20,338 nucleotides of DNA from a virus. The position numbers and the translations under genes are program-made. Location of the stretch: the IMG/VR virus record IMGVR_UViG_3300044996_000112, positions 1-20,338 of that record, one strand, 5' to 3'. The stretch's first letter is position 1. Every line of letters begins with the position of its first letter. The notes beneath the pieces were generated by a model. The model did no database searches. It was given only the letters and a program-made list of their open reading frames with translations, and was not told where the DNA came from. Shown here in pieces: positions 13,945-20,338 of this stretch.

Positions 13945-14598
13945 TCAGGCTTCCGTTCCCGACTCATCGATGATCCGGATCCCAGCTTTCTTTCGGCCAC
14001 CCCTCTTGCGGTTCGCGACCTCCACTGCCTCCTTCACCTCGTCCTGATCGTTCACGGCGAGTTTGGCGTGTGACTGGTCCGACATGGCCTGGATATGTTG
14101 CTGGTAGAGCGCGTCCGGAACCTGCATGAGAACGAGGTCAACCTTGCCCTCGTCCGTCATGAGCCGGTGCTGGTCGCCAGTGAAGTCCGAGTGGGAAGCG
14201 GCGCTCGGATCGGTGACGACCGTATATCCGTAGGACTTGCGCAGCTCCACCTCGCGGGGGTCTGCCCAGTAGTTGTGCATCCCCTTCGCCGGTTTCGTCT
14301 GCATCCGCCGGTACGAGATGCCATCGAACGGGGACCGCACGTACTCGACGCGCCCACTCTTGGCACCGTCGTTCTGCTTGGCAGCCCGATCTCTGGCTCT
14401 CTTCTCACCGAGCGCCAGGAAGTAGTCCATGGCGTTCTCTCGGCTGAGTCCCCGGATCAAGTCCTCGGGAAGCTCCCTCATATCATCGGCAGAAAACTGG
14501 AATCGGACGCCTTCCTTGTCGAAGGCAACGATATCCTCATCGGGAACCTCGGAGGTTATTGTGACCCGATCCGCCTCCGTACTCTTCGCCTTGGCCAT
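13945..14598 (-). CDS. Unrecognised protein between scaffold and decoration genes
   Basis: 217 residues, with a GAGGAAGGTGAG purine stretch before the ATG. The N-terminus is acidic (EVPDEDIVAFDKEG), the middle helical with many charged residues (ENAMDYFLALGEKRARDRAAKQ), and the end basic (ANRKRGGRKKAGIRIIDE). Distinct phrases (YVRSPFDGISYRRMQ; KGMHNYWADPREVELRKSYGY; KVDLVLMQVPDALYQQ) suggest a folded core. It lies in the head-assembly part of the operon and may be a head assembly, maturation or minor capsid protein. No protease triad or known domain is evident. I do not recognise it. Confidence 0.78.
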   Translation of the reverse strand: MAKAKSTEADRVTITSEVPDEDIVAFDKEGVRFQFSADDMRELPEDLIRGLSRENAMDYFLALGEKRARDRAAKQNDGAKSGRVEYVRSPFDGISYRRMQTKPAKGMHNYWADPREVELRKSYGYTVVTDPSAASHSDFTGDQHRLMTDEGKVDLVLMQVPDALYQQHIQAMSDQSHAKLAVNDQDEVKEAVEVANRKRGGRKKAGIRIIDESGTEA

Positions 14599-14602
14599 CT
14601 AC

Positions 14603-15394
14603 TCACCTTCCTCTCTTGCTCATCATGTAGTCTTCGATGCTCAGACCCTTCCGGTCTGCCGCATCCAGGTCGCGCTGCGTGTACCGTACCACCCGTCTCC
14701 TGGTGCCCTGCCCCGGTTGGGACGCGGAGCCCTCAGCGTAGGATACCTGGGGACGGCCGGAAACCTTGGCAGGGTCGATGCCGTACTCGCGGAGCTTGCG
14801 CTCGACGATCTGCTCGGCAATCTTCTCGGCCCTCTCGGACTGGATCTCGTCCTGGTGCTTGAGGGTGACCTGCGTGTGGGCGTACTCCCAGACCTGCGGC
14901 AGGGCCTGCTGGGCGGCGGGGAGGGCACCGACGAACTCCTCGATCTCCTTCTTGTACTTCTTGAAGGTGGGAGCCTTGTCGGGATCCAACTCGATGACCT
15001 TCTTGGCGATGGTCGCCGCCCCATGGGAGGCCTGCCCGATGATGGGGGCAAGTTCCCGCTTGGCGATCTCAGCGATGAGAGCGTAGGGGTCTGCGGACGC
15101 GAAGATGCTATCGTTGATCCTCTTGCGGAAGTCTTCTTGGGACTCGCCGGGCTGGCGGTCGGGCACTGCAGGTGCAGCCTGCTGCTTGCCCGCCATCTGC
15201 TGGATCGCCTGGGCAAGCTGCGAGGAGTTGTCTGCTCGCTGCTTGAGTTCATCGAGTTCAGCCCTGGTGACCGTAGGGGTCTCGGCAGCAGCTTCGACCT
15301 GCTCCTCCCCCTCCTCGGCCATCTCGTAGTCGACCGGCTCGTCCTTGTCATCGGGCTCCTCCAGGAGGATGTCCGGTGCCTTGCTCTTAGCCAT
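14603..15394 (-). CDS. Scaffold-like head assembly protein
   Basis: 263 residues. The ATG lies within the end of the upstream gene (eight-base overlap, ATGGCTAA). The composition is that of scaffolding proteins: a strongly acidic N-terminus (residues about 11-40, EEPDDKDEP, EMAEEGEEQVE), long charged helices with probable coiled coil (45-70 and 130-205), no Cys, and a basic C-terminus (RRRVVRYTQRDLDA, ending SIEDYMMSKRGR). In known phages such proteins guide coat assembly and leave the head before or during packaging, and the basic C-terminus binds the coat. Position between portal and coat genes supports the call. No internal protease is seen. Confidence 0.75.
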   Translation of the reverse strand: MAKSKAPDILLEEPDDKDEPVDYEMAEEGEEQVEAAAETPTVTRAELDELKQRADNSSQLAQAIQQMAGKQQAAPAVPDRQPGESQEDFRKRINDSIFASADPYALIAEIAKRELAPIIGQASHGAATIAKKVIELDPDKAPTFKKYKKEIEEFVGALPAAQQALPQVWEYAHTQVTLKHQDEIQSERAEKIAEQIVERKLREYGIDPAKVSGRPQVSYAEGSASQPGQGTRRRVVRYTQRDLDAADRKGLSIEDYMMSKRGR

Positions 15395-15674
15395 TCTTGG
15401 CCTCCTTCAGTTCTTGTCGGGCCTCCTCGAGGGTCTCGTAGATGAAACGCTCGAGACAGGCGAGGACCTCACGGTAGAACCGGATCCCTCCTTGGTGGAG
15501 CCGGATCTTGTTGGGGTCATCCTCCGATTCCAGGCGCTTGGCCCATTGGGTTCCCAGGAAGTCCAGGACCAGCTCCTTGAACGTTTCCCATCCCGGGCTG
15601 TCCGATAGCTCCTTGAGGGACTCCAGGTCCTGCACCCATCGCTCCAGGTCCTGCTCCGAGTAGCCGTCTGCCAT
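15387..15674 (-). CDS. Small helical protein overlapping the portal C-terminus
   Basis: 95 residues from the ATG at 15674, read in a different frame from the portal. AGGAGG (15680-15685) lies five bases upstream, inside the portal gene, and strongly supports this start. The protein is a plain soluble helical sequence (DLERWVQDLESLKELSDSPGW; KELVLDFLGTQWAKRL; GGIRFYREVLACLERF; a Glu/Lys tail), with normal amino-acid variety, unlike the portal tail it overlaps. Its first 52 codons share DNA with portal residues 636-687. It ends eight bases into the scaffold gene. Its role is unknown; a small head assembly protein is plausible from position. Confidence 0.82.
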   Translation of the reverse strand: MADGYSEQDLERWVQDLESLKELSDSPGWETFKELVLDFLGTQWAKRLESEDDPNKIRLHQGGIRFYREVLACLERFIYETLEEARQELKEAKNG

Positions 15675-17580
15675 TCAAGCCTCCTATGCTTTGTATTTGT
15701 TCGAGCATCTGATTTCTGAAGTCGACCAGCTGCTCGAGCTTTTCGTAGTTGGGCATGTACTCCTTGGTGTCGGGCTCCCCACCGAACTCGAGGATCTTCG
15801 ACATGATCTTCGAGAGGCCCGCGTACACCTTGACGTTGTGATCGAACAGGTCCTGGAGCTGCGGCATCTTGGGGAGCTGCATGGCGATCTGCGTGATGGT
15901 CTGCATGAGCTGCCCAGAGAGCCCGATGTACATGTTGTAGGTCTGGATGAGCATCAGGTACCGCTGGCGCTCCATCTCGTAGGTCTCATCGACGTCGGTG
16001 GTGTTGACGGTGAAGGCCATCTTCAGCGGGATGTCCTCAACGGGCATGTCGAGGCAGTCGGGCAGGAGGAGAAGTTCCTTCTCGGAGAGTCTCCGGATGC
16101 TCCGCTCGTGGGTCAGGACGGCCTCACGGTTCCTGCAGAGTTCCATCCAGACCAGCATCCCGACCTCGGCGAAGGAGTCCTCGAGGCCCTCGGCCACGGC
16201 CTGGAAGACACCGGAGGATTGGCGGAGGCGGAGGACCTGGGATTGTGCGGAGTCACGGCTCTTGAGGGTGGAGTCGGCGAAACCACCCTGGATCTCTGGC
16301 ATCCCGACGTTGCGCATGGCCATCTGGAAGTCGAGCTGCTCCGCCTGCAGGGAGGAGGGGTAGACCTCTCCAGACTGGACGGGGACCAAGTCCTCCTTAG
16401 GGTTGTCGAGCATCCAGATCTTGCCGGGCCTGACCTCCTCGCGCTGCTTACCGCCAGAGTGGCGGCGCATCGCAAACATCTTGACGGCCGCGAGGTGGGT
16501 ACCGTCGATCCGGGCGTTGTGGAGGGTGTCTGCTTCCATCTGCATGTGGTAGGTCATCTGGCAGACGCCACGGCCCTCGATGGTGCCGGGCTGGTGCATG
16601 TAGATGAAGGGGACGATGGGTCTCCAACCGAGTTCGTTGTACTCCTCGCGGAGGAAGGTTCCCGAGTTGAGTTCCAGGGTGATCTTCACGTCGGCGTAGA
16701 CGCCGTCATCCTCGACGTCCCAGTAGACGTAGTACTCGTGGATGTCCCAGACGCGGTTCTCGAGGATCTGGCCGCCTGCGAGGGCGGCGTTCTCCTCCTC
16801 GAACTTGAGGGGGTTGGTTCTGGCCCACTCTTCGAGGGCCTCGGAGGTGCCGGGGTTGTAGATGCCCATGCGCTCACGCTGCGTGATGACGTGCCAGGGG
16901 ACGTGCGAGGTGTGCCGGATCCAGGGCATGACCTGGATTTCGTCCCAGCCCTCACGGTAGAGGCAGTCCTCGTACTGGATGGAGAGGAGGGAGGGGCCGT
17001 CGTGCTGGAAACGCTCGATGATCTCGGTCAGACCAGAGGCGTTGCGCCTCTTGAAGATCCGAGGGCGGCGCTCCCAGAGGACTTTGACGAAGGCGGTACC
17101 CAGAGAACCGGCGTCGTAGAGCAGGTACTTGTTCTTCTTCTTCAGGTCGAGGTCGTTTCGGGACTCAGCGAGCAGGTTGAGGTACTTCTCGCGCAGTGCA
17201 GCCTTCTGTTCCTCGATGTCGTCCTCCTGGTTGATCGGTTTGACGCGCCAGAAGGGCTTGAGGGAGAAGGTTGTCTTGAGGGCACCGAAGAGAGTCTTCG
17301 CATTGATGTCGGTGAGGGGCGTACAGACGTTGGAAGCGTCCTTCCAGGGGTAGTTTTTGGTCTTCTGCTTGGGAATCCCGACGCGAGTGCGCCGGTATTC
17401 GGCCACGTTCTCGAGTTTTTCGGAACGTTCGGCCTCGGCGAGCTTCGTTTCCTGCTCGACGTAGTCCAGGAAGGCTTTTCGGGCCTCCTCGTTGGGGAAA
17501 ATGCTGTGCACGGGGGTCTCGTCGGGTGTGATGGGGTTGTCATCCTCGAGAACCACGCTTCCAACGACCTTGTCAGACAT
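15517..17580 (-). CDS. Portal protein
   Basis: 687 residues, with GAGAGG six bases before the ATG. The family is shown by NYPWKDASNVCTPLTDINAK at about 76-95, a long helical and beta core with the charge pattern of P22-like portals, IVPFIYMHQPGTIEGRGVCQ in the middle, and long C-terminal helices (about 540-630). A dodecameric portal sits at one head vertex; terminase docks on it for packaging and the adaptor attaches to it later. Residues 636-687 form a Gly/Pro/Ala/Gln/Met-rich tail (GAGPGAMGAGPGVPQGA and further repeats) that shares DNA with the next gene. The tail is probably disordered. Confidence 0.93.
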   Translation of the reverse strand: MSDKVVGSVVLEDDNPITPDETPVHSIFPNEEARKAFLDYVEQETKLAEAERSEKLENVAEYRRTRVGIPKQKTKNYPWKDASNVCTPLTDINAKTLFGALKTTFSLKPFWRVKPINQEDDIEEQKAALREKYLNLLAESRNDLDLKKKNKYLLYDAGSLGTAFVKVLWERRPRIFKRRNASGLTEIIERFQHDGPSLLSIQYEDCLYREGWDEIQVMPWIRHTSHVPWHVITQRERMGIYNPGTSEALEEWARTNPLKFEEENAALAGGQILENRVWDIHEYYVYWDVEDDGVYADVKITLELNSGTFLREEYNELGWRPIVPFIYMHQPGTIEGRGVCQMTYHMQMEADTLHNARIDGTHLAAVKMFAMRRHSGGKQREEVRPGKIWMLDNPKEDLVPVQSGEVYPSSLQAEQLDFQMAMRNVGMPEIQGGFADSTLKSRDSAQSQVLRLRQSSGVFQAVAEGLEDSFAEVGMLVWMELCRNREAVLTHERSIRRLSEKELLLLPDCLDMPVEDIPLKMAFTVNTTDVDETYEMERQRYLMLIQTYNMYIGLSGQLMQTITQIAMQLPKMPQLQDLFDHNVKVYAGLSKIMSKILEFGGEPDTKEYMPNYEKLEQLVDFRNQMLEQIQSIGGLNGRRLLGAGPGAMGAGPGVPQGAIGQPGMGNVQGAGPGLPGNPMGQAPGIGG
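15680..15685 (-). promoter_or_regulatory. Shine-Dalgarno site inside the portal gene
   Basis: A perfect AGGAGG in portal codons for I-G-G, five bases before the out-of-frame ATG at 15674. It decides the start of the overlapping 95-residue gene. Confidence 0.85.
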
Positions 17581-17594
17581 GAAAAACCTCTCTT

Positions 17595-19370
17595 TCAGTA
17601 GCCTGTGATGGGGTTACGACCCACTGCAAGGGCAAACTCTTCGTCCTGTTCTTCCTGTTCACGGGTTTCCTCAGTGGAAAGGGGTCTGGAGAGACGCTGG
17701 ATGGCCATGGAGGACATGTCCAGGACGTCTTTTCGGTACCTGTTGGAGGGGAAGATCTTCTGTTCGTCGATGAAGTCACCGTAGCGGCAGTTCTTGTTGA
17801 GCCAGATGCAGCCTTGGGCGAGAGGGTTGCCGATCAGGGTTCGGATCCTGACGTCCTTGTCACCGATGGCGGGGCATCCCTGGATGTTCAGGTGGATGGA
17901 TCGCTGATGACGCTCACGTTCGAGGATGCTGCGGAGGACCCGCTGGAAGGAAACTTCCTCGAAACCGACCTCCTTGTAGTACCCGTCGTACTTCTTGGAC
18001 ATGGCGAAGATCTCGTCACAGACTCCGTAGATGTCCCACTGACCGACGCGGAGGTCGATGAGGTAGTAGTTACCGTCTGCGTCCATCGCCCAGAACCCGA
18101 TTGCGGTGCGGCAGGCCTTGGAGAGGAGGCCTTTCTCGGTTGCGGCAGGGTCGATGTAGATGCCAGCGTCACAGGAGTCGAGGAAGAAGGTCTTGGGACC
18201 GATGGGTTCTTCGCCGGGAGCGAGGATTCTGGAGATGACCCATCGCTGCTGGTCGTCCTGGTAGACTCGGCAGAAGCGGGGGGTGTAGGAGCCGAGTTCG
18301 TTGAGGCCGGTATCCTCGATGTTGTTGGCTCCCTGGGTGGCGTAGGACCAGAAGTCCTTCTCACGCCAGTCATCGAGGAACTCCTTGTTGGTGGCTTCGG
18401 GCTGGATGATGATGCCATCCTCGATGATGGAGCGGTAGTAGATGACCCAGTGGCCGTTGGGCAGCTCCTTGATGGTGTTGTCGATGTAGCCGAGGACCTT
18501 CTTGCAGTCGTCGGTGACGATCTGGGAGGGGTCGTTGGGTCCGAAGCGAGTGGCGGCATAGATGATCTGGGAGGTGTTCTGGTCGTACAGGAGGGCTCTC
18601 GTATTGGTCTGGAACCACTGCATCTTGGAGACCATGGAGACGGAGCCCTGGCGCTCGATGTTGAGGTCGTCCATGCCCGCAAGGTCGTCGATCAACTCCT
18701 TGGTGTAGTGGCCGCCCTCGGAGGCTCCGGTTGCGGCACGGGCTGTGACGGAGGGCTCGGCCCAGCGGCGGGTCCGGTTGGGCATCTCGAAGGCGTCCTC
18801 GTTCCACTTGTGGCGACGACGGGCGTGCTTGGGCAGGTCCAGGTTGGGGCACCACTCGGGGTAGGTCATCTTCATGAGGGGGTTGGAGTCGTAGTTGCGC
18901 TGGATCTGGGTCTTGAAGCCCTCGGAGCGGTTCAGGATTCCGGAGGCGATGAGGAGACGCTCGTCGGGGTCACGGAGGAGGTCCCAGGTGCCGCCGCCGT
19001 GGGTCATGATGGTCGACTTGCGGTGGTTGCGGGGGAGGATGGCGGCTCCACGGGCACCGGGGCCGAGGCAGTGGTCGGACTGACGGAAGTTGCAGATCTC
19101 CAGGTGGAGGGTGGAGTTGAGCTTGTCGTAGGGGCCGTAGGCACCACAGATGACCTTGAGGAAGAACCAGAGGTTGACGAGGCCAGCTTGGCGGATGAGA
19201 GAGTGGACCTTGCCGTTGATCTGGGGGTTGGCGGAGCGGAGTTCGCGGAGCAGGTGGACCAGGATGAGCTGGATGTCGGAGGCCTTGGTGATGGAGGGGG
19301 CGAGGGGGTGAGGCCGGATGGCGAACTTGTTTACCGAGCGCGTCTGTGCTTCCATCCCTTGCCGGTCCAC
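17595..19370 (-). CDS. terL: Terminase large subunit (ATPase/nuclease)
   Basis: 591 residues. The motor that cuts concatemeric DNA and pumps it through the portal using ATP. The ATPase half has a Walker A-like PRNHRKST at 113-120, and ELIDDL at 225-230 fits Walker B. The nuclease half shows FFLDSCDAGIYIDPAA (acidic residues D398, D401, D407) with a following beta hairpin (FWAMDADGNYYLIDL), then GFEEV near 469-473 and D548/D551 near the end, in the RNase H-like order expected of terminases. The GTG at 19370 is chosen because GAGG lies five bases upstream; an ATG five codons in (19355) lacks proper spacing. It follows the small-terminase candidate by six bases. Confidence 0.93.
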   Translation of the reverse strand: MDRQGMEAQTRSVNKFAIRPHPLAPSITKASDIQLILVHLLRELRSANPQINGKVHSLIRQAGLVNLWFFLKVICGAYGPYDKLNSTLHLEICNFRQSDHCLGPGARGAAILPRNHRKSTIMTHGGGTWDLLRDPDERLLIASGILNRSEGFKTQIQRNYDSNPLMKMTYPEWCPNLDLPKHARRRHKWNEDAFEMPNRTRRWAEPSVTARAATGASEGGHYTKELIDDLAGMDDLNIERQGSVSMVSKMQWFQTNTRALLYDQNTSQIIYAATRFGPNDPSQIVTDDCKKVLGYIDNTIKELPNGHWVIYYRSIIEDGIIIQPEATNKEFLDDWREKDFWSYATQGANNIEDTGLNELGSYTPRFCRVYQDDQQRWVISRILAPGEEPIGPKTFFLDSCDAGIYIDPAATEKGLLSKACRTAIGFWAMDADGNYYLIDLRVGQWDIYGVCDEIFAMSKKYDGYYKEVGFEEVSFQRVLRSILERERHQRSIHLNIQGCPAIGDKDVRIRTLIGNPLAQGCIWLNKNCRYGDFIDEQKIFPSNRYRKDVLDMSSMAIQRLSRPLSTEETREQEEQDEEFALAVGRNPITGY

Positions 19371-19376
19371 TGTGCC

Positions 19377-19778
19377 TCAGGCGTCGTCAGGATCGGGCTC
19401 AGAAATGCTTGTAAGGAGGTCGAGAGTTTTCGTGGGGACCGCTTTGCGGGTTTTCTTGGGCTTCCGCTTGGAGGAGGTAGGGATGTCTTCAACCAGGACT
19501 CCTTTGAGTTCGATGGGTTCTGAGGTGGCAACGCCTACCTGGGAGGCAAGGGCTCCCAAGGCAGCAGAGAGCATCTCGATGGGGACGGTTCCGGAGGACT
19601 TGTCGGTGGGGGGTGGGGTGACACCGAGGCCGGTCCGGTCCCAGATGTCGGTCAGGAGGGACTTACGGAGGTCGGGGGGCGTCATGGTGTCTTCGAGCAT
19701 CTCACGGGCGACCTGGATGGAGAGGTCTTGGAGGACGTAGAGGGGGGAGGGGAGAGCCTTGGGGTCTTCAGCGCCCAT
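19377..19778 (-). CDS. Possible terminase small subunit
   Basis: 133 residues. The ATG lies within the end of the gene before (11-base overlap). Residues about 15-52 (LQDLSIQVAREMLEDTMTPP, then DLRKSLLTDIWDRTGLG) follow a helix-turn pattern found in small terminases and related DNA-binding proteins, where short helices end in a D-R-[AT]-GL motif. The C-terminal half is Pro/Lys/Thr-rich with a basic stretch (SSKRKPKKTRKA) that could contact DNA. Small terminases mark the packaging start and load the large subunit. The call depends mostly on position right before the large subunit and on this weak motif. Confidence 0.6.
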   Translation of the reverse strand: MGAEDPKALPSPLYVLQDLSIQVAREMLEDTMTPPDLRKSLLTDIWDRTGLGVTPPPTDKSSGTVPIEMLSAALGALASQVGVATSEPIELKGVLVEDIPTSSKRKPKKTRKAVPTKTLDLLTSISEPDPDDA

Positions 19779-20037
19779 CGTTGTGCGTGGGGGCAGGCTG
19801 GGAGGCAGGGATGACCAGAGGCTGAACCTGGGGTTCTAGGGTGGCGAGACGGTGAGAGAGGATAGCGAGCTGGTCTTCGAGGAGGTCGACGGTGGCGGTT
19901 AGGGAGGTGAGGCGGAGGGCCCAGGCGGTGAGGAGGGCGGGGATGTCCAGGAGGATGCCACAGAGGGGGCAGGTCCAGGGGGAGCGGGTGGCGAGAGGGG
20001 GGAGGGGGGAGAGGTGAGGGCAGGTGGATTGGTCCAT
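19768..20037 (-). CDS. Small protein with CxH/CxxC cluster and coiled coil
   Basis: 89 residues. Near the N-terminus a CPH (C6, H8) and a CPLCG (C23, C26) could bind one zinc ion. Residues about 38-69 (ALRLTSLTATVDLLEDQLAI, then LSHRLATLE) form a leucine-rich heptad coil, and the end is Pro-rich. Codon use with mostly C or G at third positions supports coding. No Shine-Dalgarno site is visible in the 20 bases before the ATG; it may be read leaderless or from another start. As the first gene of the packaging cluster it could be a regulator or a small DNA-binding packaging factor. The family is not recognised. Confidence 0.6.
   Translation of the reverse strand: MDQSTCPHLSPLPPLATRSPWTCPLCGILLDIPALLTAWALRLTSLTATVDLLEDQLAILSHRLATLEPQVQPLVIPASQPAPTHNDGR
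19985..20020 (+). repeat. G-run cluster with G-quadruplex potential
   Basis: On the plus strand there are runs GGG (19985-19987), GGGGGG (19997-20002), GGGGGG (20004-20009) and GGG (20018-20020). It lies at the start of the first packaging-cluster gene, on the template strand. Whether it folds in vivo is unknown, and part of it is simply the C-rich coding sequence read in reverse. Confidence 0.4.
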
Positions 20038-20113
20038 GGTGAGAGGATCGGAGATGTGTGGTCGGACAATGGATTGAGGGAGGGGGAGTTGAGAAAAGTT
20101 TGGAGAGCGTTAC

Positions 20114-20158
20114 CCCCCGCGCGCGCATGGGCGTGTCCACGCGGGGGTGGGGTGGGGG
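20114..20158. repeat. GC-rich inverted repeat with adjacent G-runs
   Basis: CCCCCGCG (20114-20121) and CGCGGGGG (20140-20147) are perfect 8-base inverted arms around an 18-base centre that itself contains GCGTG/CACGC. The right arm runs into GGGGGTGGGGTGGGGG (20143-20158). It could form a hairpin in DNA or RNA, or bind a protein dimer. Confidence 0.55.
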
Positions 20159-20182
20159 CACCCGGAGGCGGCGAAGGGGTGA

Positions 20183-20322
20183 TTGTGCGCACAAGCATTT
20201 GGCCAGCCTGGGTGCGCCTCGGCCAGCCCGGAACCCTTGCTTGACGCAAACAATCCGGGCACCGCATTGTGCAGACAATCATCAGCAAGATGCTTGCCCA
20301 GACAACACGTTGTGCGTGCAAC
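20183..20322. repeat. Four TTGNNCNNRCAA motifs (operator or iteron-like)
   Basis: Four 12-base sites share TTG at one end and CAA at the other: TTGTGCGCACAA at 20183 (a perfect palindrome), TTGTGCAGACAA at 20267, TTGCCCAGACAA at 20294 and TTGTGCGTGCAA at 20310. A 13-base relative, TTGACGCAAACAA, lies at 20241. The starts are unevenly spaced (84, 27 and 16 bases apart), the last three being close. The dyad half-sites suggest binding of a dimeric protein. Confidence 0.5.
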
Positions 20323-20338
20323 CATCACCCCGCCCGGC

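Larger units (their letters stand above)
20038..20338. promoter_or_regulatory. Gene-poor leader upstream of the packaging operon
   Basis: About 300 bases to the window edge without a supported gene. Frames that stay open here have unusual Pro/His/Arg/Cys-rich composition and no ribosome site. The stretch contains a GC-rich inverted repeat, G-runs and a cluster of TTGNNCNNRCAA motifs. It is the logical place for a late promoter, operator or packaging site. No clear -35/-10 pair was recognised for the minus strand. Confidence 0.5.

Noticed and set aside
15691-17601. 636-residue open frame on the plus strand opposite the portal gene
   Set aside because: It is the exact antisense of a clear portal gene; its Val/Leu/Glu/Asp/Gly-rich composition is what GC-rich antisense gives, and it has no recognised motif.
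17814-19523. 569-residue open frame on the plus strand opposite the large terminase
   Set aside because: Antisense shadow of the terminase, with an extreme Val/Gly/Asp/Leu bias and no domain pattern.
20241-20264. TTGACG as a -35 box on the plus strand
   Set aside because: At 17-18 bases downstream there is only a poor -10 candidate (CATTGT), and it would drive transcription away from all genes in the window; the TTGACG is better explained as part of the repeated TTG..CAA motifs.
20110-20328. Open frames on the minus strand in the leader region
   Set aside because: Pro/His/Cys/Arg-rich products without ribosome sites, overlapping one another in several frames; composition alone explains their openness.

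Overview
The window is a piece of a tailed double-stranded DNA bacteriophage genome (or prophage). It carries the packaging, head, tail and lysis genes. Every gene I can support lies on the minus strand, so transcription runs from the right end toward position 1. About 29 genes are packed almost end to end; many neighbours share stop/start bases (ATGA, GTGA or TGATG), as expected for one or a few long late transcripts. No tape-measure, sheath, tail-tube or baseplate gene is visible. There is a P22/T7-type nozzle-like protein and an adaptor-like protein, so a short-tailed (podovirus-like) virion is the best inference. The host cannot be named. Strong AGGAGG ribosome sites and a lipobox protein fit a bacterial host. 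No tRNA, integrase, CRISPR array or insertion sequence was found.

Layout in transcription order. (1) 20338-20038: a gene-poor leader with four TTGNNCNNRCAA motifs, a GC-rich inverted repeat and G-runs. (2) 20037-15517: a small zinc/coiled-coil protein, a possible small terminase, the large terminase and the portal. (3) 15674-12467: a small helical protein whose start lies inside the portal gene in another frame, a scaffold-like protein, an unrecognised protein, a decoration-like protein and the HK97-fold major capsid protein. (4) 12454-8101: eleven mostly small genes of head/fibre or unknown type. They include a degenerate zinc-ribbon protein, a small membrane protein, a lipoprotein with a fibronectin-like domain, two beta-rich or fibre-like proteins and a 44-residue basic protein. 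(5) 8104-4631: an adaptor-like protein followed by three fibre/receptor-binding-like proteins. (6) 4595-3332: a probable lysis cassette (coiled coil with a C-terminal membrane anchor, M23 peptidase, small holin-like membrane protein). (7) 3335-1: the nozzle-like protein, a Gly/Ala/Leu-rich protein that may be an internal or ejection protein, and a truncated unknown gene.

How they work together: terminase cuts and pumps DNA through the portal into a shell built by scaffold, capsid and decoration proteins. The adaptor, nozzle and fibres complete the short tail. The M23 enzyme with its membrane partners would release progeny or open the wall.

The least ordinary features are the 158-base out-of-frame overlap of the portal tail with the next gene, a 78-base pure purine tract with ambiguous coding beside a small membrane protein and a lipoprotein, a GNRA-capped hairpin before a gene with no Shine-Dalgarno site, and the repeat-bearing leader ahead of the packaging genes. 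Family assignments come from reading motifs by eye; no database search was run.
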